Under the pieces are notes generated by a model. The model worked only from the letters and a program-made list of their open reading frames with translations. It did not search any database and was not told where the DNA came from. From positions 62,001 through 126,000 of the forward strand of contig JAFRZM010000011.1 of NCBI GenBank assembly GCA_017442585.1: a stretch of 64,000 nt of DNA, given 5' to 3'. The position numbers were made by a program, and so were the translations under genes. The DNA comes from Lachnospiraceae bacterium (GTDB lineage: Bacteria > Bacillota > Clostridia > Lachnospirales > Lachnospiraceae). Of the stretch, positions 15,618-22,972 are shown piece after piece; positions within the stretch are counted from its first letter, which is position 1; every line of letters starts with the position of its first letter.

Positions 15618-16668
15618 AACATACGAAAAACTTAATAGAATCTTATTAAAAGGCTTATATAAGGAAGACACGAATTTAATCGTGTCTCCTTATTCTATTA
15701 TGATGGCATTATCAATGATAATGGACATGAGTGCCGGGAAGTCCAAAGATGAGGTAAAAGCGTTTCTTGATGCGGATGACGGATTTATAGAAAAGCTTAT
15801 AAACGAAGTAAATGTCTCGCTTACCGAAGAAGGATTCTTAAAGTGCGCCAACGCGGTTGCAATAAGAGAAGATTTTAAAGATAAGGTAAGGAATGATTAT
15901 AAGGAGCGCTTCATAAAGCTTTTTAGCGGTGAAATATTCAGCGACGAAAACCTTGTATCATTGGTAAATAGTTTCGTTAACGACTCTACCGACGGCATGA
16001 TAGATTCGGTTATGGATGAGTCTATGAAGGATGTAGCATGTGCAATCATAAATGCCATATGTTTTAATGCCGGGTGGGAGAAAGAGTACGAGGAAAAAGA
16101 TATAACGGACGGTGTCTTTAATAATCTCGACGGAAGCAAAGTGGATGTCAAGATGCTTAAAAGTATCGAATATGATTATATAGAGACGGAAAAGCTTACG
16201 GGATTTATTAAGTCCTATAAGGGTGGTCATTACGCATTTTTAGGTCTTTTGCCGAATAAGAAGGGAACCAAAGGAATTATGGAAGTTCTTGAAGGTGAGG
16301 ATTTTTCTTCGTTGCCGGAAATTGCAGCAGGAAAGGTAATGGTAAGATTCCCTGAATTTAAGGCAGAATACGGTACGGATTTAAAAGAGTTATTTATGAA
16401 TGAAGGTGTAAAGGAAGTATTCGGACTTGGTGCGGATTTTAGCCCGATATCAGCCGAACCTTTATATATCGATAAGCTTCTTCATAAGGCAATTATTGAA
16501 GTTGATAGGCATGGTACAAGGGCTGCGGCTGTGACTGCGGGAATGGTGATGCTTGGATGTGCGCCGGGTAAGCCGAAGGAAGTTACGCTTGATAGGCCGT
16601 TTGTGTATGCGGTAGTGAATCTCGACACTAAGCTCCCTGTATTTACAGGAGTCACAAATCAATTATAG
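15601..16668 (+). CDS. Serpin-family protease inhibitor, probably intracellular
   Basis: A 355-residue serpin without signal peptide. Family landmarks are NLIVSPYSIMMALSMI near the N-terminus, NAICFNAGWEKEYEE (breach region), LLHKAIIEVDRHGT before the reactive loop, and RPFVYAVVNLDTKLPVFTG at the end. The hinge reads GTRAAAVTA: small residues at P12-P9 fit an inhibitory serpin, though P13 is Arg instead of Glu. The scissile bond is probably in the MVMLGCAPG stretch, so P1 cannot be fixed. The start overlaps the lipoprotein gene by 17 bases. The target protease is unknown. Confidence 0.92.
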   Translation: MEKLNKTYEKLNRILLKGLYKEDTNLIVSPYSIMMALSMIMDMSAGKSKDEVKAFLDADDGFIEKLINEVNVSLTEEGFLKCANAVAIREDFKDKVRNDYKERFIKLFSGEIFSDENLVSLVNSFVNDSTDGMIDSVMDESMKDVACAIINAICFNAGWEKEYEEKDITDGVFNNLDGSKVDVKMLKSIEYDYIETEKLTGFIKSYKGGHYAFLGLLPNKKGTKGIMEVLEGEDFSSLPEIAAGKVMVRFPEFKAEYGTDLKELFMNEGVKEVFGLGADFSPISAEPLYIDKLLHKAIIEVDRHGTRAAAVTAGMVMLGCAPGKPKEVTLDRPFVYAVVNLDTKLPVFTGVTNQL

Positions 16669-16688
16669 TTACGAGGTAGGAAACAGAC

Positions 16689-17591
16689 ATGGGTAGAGAA
16701 GTTTATGAAAGAATTGCCATGATACCATGGGGAAAAGGAACTGATGAAATTACCGAAGGATGTATGGTTCTTGAAGGCGGTGGCTGGAGAGGTCTTTATA
16801 CATTAGGCGTACTTGATGCATTGATGATTGCAGGAATAAACCTTGAAGCAACTGTCGGAATATCTGCAGGTGCGTTATGTTCACTCGGATATACCACAGG
16901 ACAGATAGGCTGGGGAGCAAAGATTGATCTTACCTATAGACATGATGATAATTTCTGCGGAATAAATGCTATAAAGAATGAACATGCAATAACAGGATTT
17001 GAATATCTTTATAAAGAGATACTTAAAGAATACCCGTTAGATAAAAAGAAACTCAAAGAAACACCAAGACGTATGGCAGTAGGCTGTACGAACCTTATAA
17101 CGGGTCAGACAGAATACTTTGAAAAAGGTTCATGTAACCTTTCGAAGGCAGTTTCTGCATCGGCTTCCGTACCATACGTATCAAAGCCTGTCATAATGAA
17201 CCGTACACCATACCTTGACGGCGGATGCTCGACAAAGATACCGTATGAATGGGCCGTAGAAAACGGTTACAAGAAGGTTGTAGTTGTAAAAACACGAGAG
17301 CGTGAATACAAGCGTTCCGAAGATTCCGTATACCGCGTAGCACGTGCAATGTACCATAAGTATCCGGAATTTATAAAGAGCCTTGAAGCAGCAAATAAGA
17401 AGTTTAACGAGACAATCGATATGCTTTACAAGAAAGAAGAAATGGGTGAAGTCTTTATAATCGCACCATCCGAGACAGTCACTGTATCCCGATTCGAAAG
17501 CGACATGGAAAAACTTGGCGATCTCTACTGGTTGGGTTATAAGGACGCTAATAACATCCTGCCTGAGTTGCGTAAATATCTAGGAATATAG
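16689..17591 (+). CDS. Patatin-like phospholipase
   Basis: A 300-residue patatin-family hydrolase. The oxyanion loop is LEGGGWRGLYTLG (about 28-40), the nucleophile Ser59 lies in GISAG, and the dyad Asp177 in YLDGGCS. These make an active Ser-Asp lipid acyl hydrolase likely; the physiological lipid is unknown. No signal peptide, so it acts inside the cell, possibly at the membrane face. The C-terminal third (about 215-300) is the extension found in bacterial RssA/YjjU-like members. Ribosome site CGAGGTAGGA is upstream. It lies 20 bases after the serpin gene. Confidence 0.93.
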   Translation: MGREVYERIAMIPWGKGTDEITEGCMVLEGGGWRGLYTLGVLDALMIAGINLEATVGISAGALCSLGYTTGQIGWGAKIDLTYRHDDNFCGINAIKNEHAITGFEYLYKEILKEYPLDKKKLKETPRRMAVGCTNLITGQTEYFEKGSCNLSKAVSASASVPYVSKPVIMNRTPYLDGGCSTKIPYEWAVENGYKKVVVVKTREREYKRSEDSVYRVARAMYHKYPEFIKSLEAANKKFNETIDMLYKKEEMGEVFIIAPSETVTVSRFESDMEKLGDLYWLGYKDANNILPELRKYLGI

Positions 17592-17696
17592 ATAACTATA
17601 ATAAGCCATAACATATATTAGAAAATGCCACGGCAATATATTGGATAGATGAAGAAATCCATGTAAATAAGGGGCCTGAGAAGTCTTTCGGCTTCG

Positions 17697-17721
17697 TTTT
17701 ATACCGCGTTTATACCTTTTG
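17697..17721 (+). repeat. Tandem TTTATACC motif, left copy
   Basis: TTTTATACC (17697-17705) is followed closely by TTTATACC (17709-17716) and TTTTG. A closely similar arrangement recurs at 19519-19544, on the other side of the degraded restriction locus. The 238-base gap 17592-17829 holds no gene that I can support. Confidence 0.5.
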
Positions 17722-17829
17722 AAAAAGCTTAGTGTACCAAGACGAGTCCGTAAAATGGGACAAGATAAATAGTAAAATGATAAAAGCTATAAAAGTGGCT
17801 ACTTTAGAATAAAGTGGAGGCAAATATTA

Positions 17830-18744
17830 ATGACAACAAGAAGTGCAAAGATAGATCAAAAGGCAGGCCTTATTTGGGCGATTGCAGATAAACTGACTGG
17901 AGTATATAAACCGCATGAATACGGCGATGTAATCTTGCCGTTAACCGTAATACGAAGATTTGACTGTATCCTTTTTGATACAAAAGATACGGTATTAACA
18001 AAATATGAAGAGGTTAAAAACCTTCCTATGAAGGATGTTTTACTTCGCAAGGCTTCCGGCTTCGATTTTTACAATACAAGTAAGTATACATTTGAAAACC
18101 TAATGGATGATCCGGACCATATTGAAGAGAACTTCAGAGATTACTTGAATGGGTTCTCTGAAAATGTGCAGGATATTATTCAGAAATTTGCGTTTGACGG
18201 TCATATAACAAGAATGGCGAATAAGAACATTCTTTATATTGTTCTTAAGGAGTTTACCACAGAAAAAGCAAATCTTCATCCGAATGAAATTTCTAATCTG
18301 GAGATGGGATACATTTTTGAAGAGATTATTCGTAGATTCTCTGAAGCACATAATGAAGATGCCGGACAGCATTACACACCAAGAGAAGTTATCCAGCTTA
18401 TGGTTAATATCCTATTTTATGATGATAACGATATTCTTTCCGGTAATAATGTAGCAAAGACCATTTATGATCCTGCTTGCGGTACCGGTGGAATGTTATC
18501 CGTTGCCGAGGAATATCTTCACAGCCTAAACGCATCAACAGAGCTTGTTTCCTTTGGACAGGAGATTAACGACCAGACTTTCGCTATCTGTAAAGCAGAT
18601 ATGTTGATTAAGGGAAATAATGCGGATTATATCAAAGACGGAAATACCCCTTCTGACGATCAGTTTGAGGGGAATACTTTTGATTATATCCTTTCAAATC
18701 CTCCGTTTGGACGTGAATCTGACATTTATTACAGCTACCGGTGA
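17830..18744 (+). pseudogene. hsdM: Type I restriction methylase HsdM, 3'-truncated
   Basis: The first 304 codons of an adenine-N6 methyltransferase subunit that normally has about 500 or more residues. The N-terminal helical domain (about 10-160) and the start of the methylase domain are intact: AGQHYTPREV, the SAM motif DPACGTGGML and the catalytic NPPFG near residue 295. About two residues after NPPFG the reading frame changes to unrelated sequence and stops. The target-recognition-facing part and C-terminal region are missing, and no hsdS or hsdR is present. A deletion at about 18712-18720 joins it to a RhuM fragment. Start follows GTGGAGG. Confidence 0.88.
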
Positions 18745-19402
18745 AGGTGGGATAGAGGCAATTTATGCTGATGAAAATGTTTGGTTAAGTCAAAAAATGA
18801 TGGGAGTTCTTTATGATGTAGGAAAGAGCACCATTAATTATCATTTACATAAGTTGTATGAGGATGGAGAAATAGACAAGGAATCAGTTGTTCGAAAATT
18901 TCGAACAACTGCAGATGATGGAAAGGACTATAATACATTCCATTATAATCTTAAAGCCATTATTGCAGTTGGAAATAAAGTTGACTCAGAAAAGGCAGTT
19001 CAATTTCGCAAATGGGCAAATACCATTATTGAAGAATACACGATTAAAGGCTATGCCATGGATGATGAAAGACTCAAAAAGGGTGGTAGCATTTTAACGA
19101 AGGAGTATTTTGAACAATTGCTGGAACGTATTCGAGAAATACGTTTGTCTGAGCGAAAGTTTTACCAGAAGATAACAGATATTTATGCGACTTCAATTGA
19201 TTATGATTCCACGGCAAAGGAAACAAAGCGATTTTTTGCTGCTGTACAAAACAAGCTTCACTATGCTGTTCATGGTCAGACCGCAGCAGAAGTGATTTAT
19301 AACAGGGCGGATGCTGAGAACTTCTGGTTCAATGGACCAGAAGTTATTTATGATTATGATGAGCGGATTTACATGAGTTTTTTGTGGAACACAAAGAGAT
19401 GA
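18718..19402 (+). pseudogene. RhuM-family protein fragment, truncated at both ends
   Basis: From about 18718 a frame encodes LTFITATGEGG, YADENVWLSQKMMGVLYDV, KAIIAVGNKVDSEKAVQFRKWA and HYAVHGQTAAEVIYNRAD, all typical of RhuM proteins, which often lie in type I restriction loci. The natural start codon is lost in the junction with hsdM. After residue AEVIYNRADAE, near 19320, the sequence departs from the family and ends after 27 unrelated codons; about a third of the usual protein is missing. The open frame nominally extends back to 18620 inside hsdM in another frame, but that part is not RhuM. The function of RhuM is unclear even when complete. Confidence 0.8.
19319..19345 (+). repeat. Perfect 10-bp inverted repeat at the RhuM break point
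   Basis: AACTTCTGGT (19319-19328) and ACCAGAAGTT (19336-19345) are exact complements around TCAATGG. It starts within a base or two of where RhuM similarity ends. There is no T-tract. Confidence 0.6.
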
Positions 19403-19711
19403 CAGTTTTATTATAGTGAGAGAAAGGATGTATAATTTCTATCTAAGAATACGAAACTGACAAAAGAGACGAAAAAACGCTTCAAAGCCGCATAAATACT
19501 GAGGTATAAATTGGAGTATTTTATACCGATTCTTATACCTTTTGCCTACAAAAATACGCAAAATTATCCCAATATATGCCATGTAAATGAAATTTAAGCT
19601 CTGCATCAAAATTGAAGAAAAGCCCGAAAATAGGTCTTTAATATTCCCAAGATATAGTGTAAAATAGAAAAGGATGATACTAGGAGTAGTGTCGGAAGGA
19701 GTACGCAATTC
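19403..19711 (+). other. 309-base spacer before polA
   Basis: No convincing gene is present; an 89-codon minus-strand frame has no ribosome site and no recognisable motif. The stretch holds a hairpin GGTATAAA/TTTATACC (19503-19510 with 19520-19527), the right copy of the tandem TTATACC motif (19519-19544), and, near the end, TGTAAAAT (19658-19665), a possible -10 for polA without a good -35. It is probably the right flank of the degraded restriction locus plus the polA leader. Confidence 0.5.
19519..19544 (+). repeat. Tandem TTATACC motif, right copy
   Basis: TTTTATACCG at 19519-19528, then TTATACC (19533-19539) and TTTTG. It matches the left copy at 17697-17721 over about 22 positions with a one-base length difference. 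The two copies bracket the hsdM/rhuM fragments. Confidence 0.5.
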
Positions 19712-22372
19712 ATGAGCAAAGTCGTTCTTATAGATGGCAACAGCATTTTAAATCGCGCATATTATGGAATTCCTCCTCTTACGAATAAAGAGGGATTGCA
19801 TACCAATGCCGTATACGGTTTTTTAAACATTATGTTTAAGATCCTTGCAGAAGAAAATCCGACGCACTTAGCAGTCGCATTTGACCTTCATGCACCGACA
19901 TTCCGTCATAAGATGTATGACGCATATAAAGGCACAAGAAAGGCCGCAGATCCTGAATTCGTTGAGCAGATCCCGATTATAAAAGAGATGCTTACCGCGA
20001 TGAATATCCCGATTTATACATTGGAAGGATACGAAGCGGATGATATCTTAGGCACTATCGGTAAAACAGCGGAAAAGGAAGGATACAAGGTTTCCATAAT
20101 TTCCGGTGACCGTGACCTTTTACAGCTAGCAACGGATAATATTCAAATACGAATTCCTAAGACAATTAAAGGCGTTACAACGATAGAAGATTATTACGCT
20201 TCAACCGTTAAAGAAGTTATCGGCGTAGCTCCTATAGAATATATTGACGTAAAGGCTTTACAGGGCGATTCTTCAGATAATATCCCGGGAGTATCCGGCA
20301 TAGGCCCTAAGGGTGCAGTAGAACTTATTCAGACCTATCATGACTTGGATACACTTTACGAACATATAGAAGATATCACAAAGAAAGCCATGAAGGCGCA
20401 CCTTATAGAAGATAAGGATAACGCATATCTCAGCAAGACACTTGCAACGATAAATATTGAAGTGCCGCTTAATATAGGCTTTTCCGATATGGAATATACC
20501 GATCCATATACGGATAAGGCCTACAACTTATGCAAGAAGTTAGAGTTTAATAAGTTACTCGACAGATTTGATAAAAAGACCGTTCAAAACGTTTCGGAAT
20601 ATAAGTTAAATTATAAGACCAAACTCGATAAGAAGACTTTTGATGAGATAATTAACGGTATTAACGGTGGGACAGTTGCAGTATCGGTAAGAAATATCGC
20701 TACAAAAGAATTAACGGGTATAACTTTGTCCGTTGTAACAGATAAAGCAATCGGAGGTAATGTATTCGCCGAGGGCAATAAACAGCTTACACTTTCATTC
20801 CTTACGGAAGAATCGGATGAAATAGATGAGACGGATATTGAAAAATATCTTCATACTATCGTTGAAAAGGCGGATAGAATTATAGTTCCGGATGCAAAAG
20901 CGTTCTTTAAGTTTTTAAAGGATGAAGATGTCGCATTACTTGAAAGCAAAGATAAACTTACGGATTTATATTTACTCGCGTATGTACTTGATACCGTTCG
21001 CGGCGAGTATACGTATGATTATGTCGCATTAAATTATCTTTCAATGATAGTGCCTAATGCGAAAGAAACAGATGCCAATACATCATCACTTATTGAGGCA
21101 GATGTATTGTTAAAGTCTGTAGATACAATGTACGCAATGCTTTCGTCACATAACATGACGGAACTTTATAAGAATATAGAGTTGCCGTTAACCTTCGTTT
21201 TACACGATATGGAAAAACGTGGTATTAAAGTAGAGCGAGAAGCTTTAAAAGAATACGGTGCGGAACTTGACGAGAGTATCGTAGAACTCGAGAAAAAAAT
21301 ATACGAAAAGTGCGGACATGAATTTAATATAAATTCGCCGAAGCAGCTTGGAGTAGTTTTATTCGAAGAATTAAAGCTTCCGAACGGTAAAAAGACAAAG
21401 ACGGGATATTCAACTGCGGCAGATGTACTTGAAAAACTTGCCGGCGAATATCCGATAGTAAATGACATTCTTGATTACAGAACATATACGAAGCTTAAGT
21501 CGACCTATGCGGAAGGTTTAAGTAATTTCATAAAAGAAGACGGACGAATTCATGCTAACTTTAACCAGACTATAACCGCAACAGGTCGTCTTTCTTCTAC
21601 GGATCCTAACCTTCAAAACATCCCTATAAGGATGGAACTTGGAAGAAAGATAAGAAAAGCGTTCGTTCCGAGAGAAGGTTATAGATTCGTCGATGCGGAT
21701 TATTCGCAGATAGAATTACGACTCCTCGCGCATATGTCGGGCGATGAGAACTTAATTCATGCATATGAAAACGGAGACGATATCCATGCGCTTACGGCGT
21801 CCAAGGTATTTAAGATTCCGCTTTGCGATGTAAACGATACACTTCGCCGTCGCGCGAAGGCTGTTAACTTCGGTATCGTGTACGGAATAAGCGCGTACGG
21901 ATTAAGTGAAGATTTGCACATTCCGGTAAAGGAAGCAACGAATTATATAGAAAGCTACTTTGAAGCATATCCGAGTATCAAGGCATTTTTAGACGGCCTT
22001 GTTAAAGATGCAAAGGATAAGGGCTATGCGATAACACTTTTTAATCGCCGTCGTCAGATTCCGGAGATAAAGGAACGTAACTTCAATATCCGCCAGTTCG
22101 GCGAGCGTGTTGCAATGAATGCGCCGATTCAGGGAAGCGCTGCGGATATCATGAAGATTGCGATGATAAAGGTTTATAAGCGCTTAAAAGCCGAAAATAT
22201 GGCTTCGAAGATATTGGTTCAGGTTCATGACGAACTTCTTATCGAAGCAAAAGATAATGAAGTAGAAAAGGTATATACAATACTTAACGAAGAAATGGCG
22301 GATGCGGTTAAGCTTGCAGTCCACCTTCCAATTGATATACATGACGGTACAAACTGGTACGAGGCAAAATAA
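19712..22372 (+). CDS. polA: DNA polymerase I
   Basis: An 886-residue family A polymerase for Okazaki-fragment processing and repair. The 5'-nuclease domain (1-290) has LIDGNSILNRAYYG, EADDILGTI and SGDRDLLQL. The middle domain (about 310-480) lacks the acidic DxE residues of a working 3'-5' exonuclease, so proofreading is probably absent, as in many Gram-positive Pol I. The polymerase domain has TGRLSSTDPNLQNIPIR, motif A DADYSQIELRLLAH, the O-helix RRRAKAVNFGIVYG and motif C VQVHDELLIEA. Start follows CGGAAGGAG. coaE begins directly after its stop codon. Confidence 0.98.
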   Translation: MSKVVLIDGNSILNRAYYGIPPLTNKEGLHTNAVYGFLNIMFKILAEENPTHLAVAFDLHAPTFRHKMYDAYKGTRKAADPEFVEQIPIIKEMLTAMNIPIYTLEGYEADDILGTIGKTAEKEGYKVSIISGDRDLLQLATDNIQIRIPKTIKGVTTIEDYYASTVKEVIGVAPIEYIDVKALQGDSSDNIPGVSGIGPKGAVELIQTYHDLDTLYEHIEDITKKAMKAHLIEDKDNAYLSKTLATINIEVPLNIGFSDMEYTDPYTDKAYNLCKKLEFNKLLDRFDKKTVQNVSEYKLNYKTKLDKKTFDEIINGINGGTVAVSVRNIATKELTGITLSVVTDKAIGGNVFAEGNKQLTLSFLTEESDEIDETDIEKYLHTIVEKADRIIVPDAKAFFKFLKDEDVALLESKDKLTDLYLLAYVLDTVRGEYTYDYVALNYLSMIVPNAKETDANTSSLIEADVLLKSVDTMYAMLSSHNMTELYKNIELPLTFVLHDMEKRGIKVEREALKEYGAELDESIVELEKKIYEKCGHEFNINSPKQLGVVLFEELKLPNGKKTKTGYSTAADVLEKLAGEYPIVNDILDYRTYTKLKSTYAEGLSNFIKEDGRIHANFNQTITATGRLSSTDPNLQNIPIRMELGRKIRKAFVPREGYRFVDADYSQIELRLLAHMSGDENLIHAYENGDDIHALTASKVFKIPLCDVNDTLRRRAKAVNFGIVYGISAYGLSEDLHIPVKEATNYIESYFEAYPSIKAFLDGLVKDAKDKGYAITLFNRRRQIPEIKERNFNIRQFGERVAMNAPIQGSAADIMKIAMIKVYKRLKAENMASKILVQVHDELLIEAKDNEVEKVYTILNEEMADAVKLAVHLPIDIHDGTNWYEAK

Positions 22373-22972
22373 ATGGTTATAGGAATTACGGGCGGAGTTG
22401 GTTCAGGTAAAAGCGAGGTCATCCGCTACATTGCGAAAAACTACAATGCGACAGTTCTTCTTGCGGACGATATAGCAAAAAAGCTTATGAGCGTAGGGCA
22501 GGCCGGTAACACAGCGTTAAAAGAGCTTTTACCTGGTGAATGCTTTCTTGAAGACGGGAACATCGATAGAAAAGCTATGGCAGCAGTGTTCTTTAAGGAC
22601 AAGGGGATGCAACAACGCGTAAATTCAGTGATTTTTCCTCTTGTGAAGGAATATATAAAAGAAAGCATTAAAACTGCCACGGCGCCATTAATAATAATTG
22701 AGGCTGCGCTCTTAATTGAAGAGCATTATGAAGAAATTTGTGATAAACTAATATATGTATATGCAGAAAGACAGGTGCGGGTTAAAAGATTACAGGAATC
22801 CCGTGGATACAGCATTGAACGTATAGATGCAATGATGGCCTCGCAATTAAGTGAAGAAGAATTTAGAGAGAACACTGATATAACGATAGATAACAGTGGC
22901 GGTTTGGAAGATACGATTAAAATAATAGATAAGGAACTTTCAGGATTAGGAGTGAAAAGATGGGAACAGTAG
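22373..22972 (+). CDS. coaE: Dephospho-CoA kinase
   Basis: A 199-residue P-loop kinase for the last step of coenzyme A synthesis. The Walker A motif is GITGGVGSGKSEV (residues 4-16); ADDIAKKL and IIEAALLIEE follow, with RLQESRGYSIERIDAMMASQ as lid. It abuts polA without a gap, the classical polA-coaE pairing (with mutM often between in other species, absent here). Its 3' end overlaps the FtsA-like gene by 13 bases. Confidence 0.96.
   Translation: MVIGITGGVGSGKSEVIRYIAKNYNATVLLADDIAKKLMSVGQAGNTALKELLPGECFLEDGNIDRKAMAAVFFKDKGMQQRVNSVIFPLVKEYIKESIKTATAPLIIIEAALLIEEHYEEICDKLIYVYAERQVRVKRLQESRGYSIERIDAMMASQLSEEEFRENTDITIDNSGGLEDTIKIIDKELSGLGVKRWEQ

Noticed and set aside
18620..18717. N-terminal part of the open frame that contains RhuM
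   Set aside because: It lies inside hsdM in another frame and encodes no RhuM-like sequence; it is open by chance.
19439..19708. 89-codon minus-strand open frame in the spacer before polA
   Set aside because: No ribosome site, no recognisable motif, and it covers the repeat motifs and the polA leader region; composition looks like AT-rich noncoding DNA.
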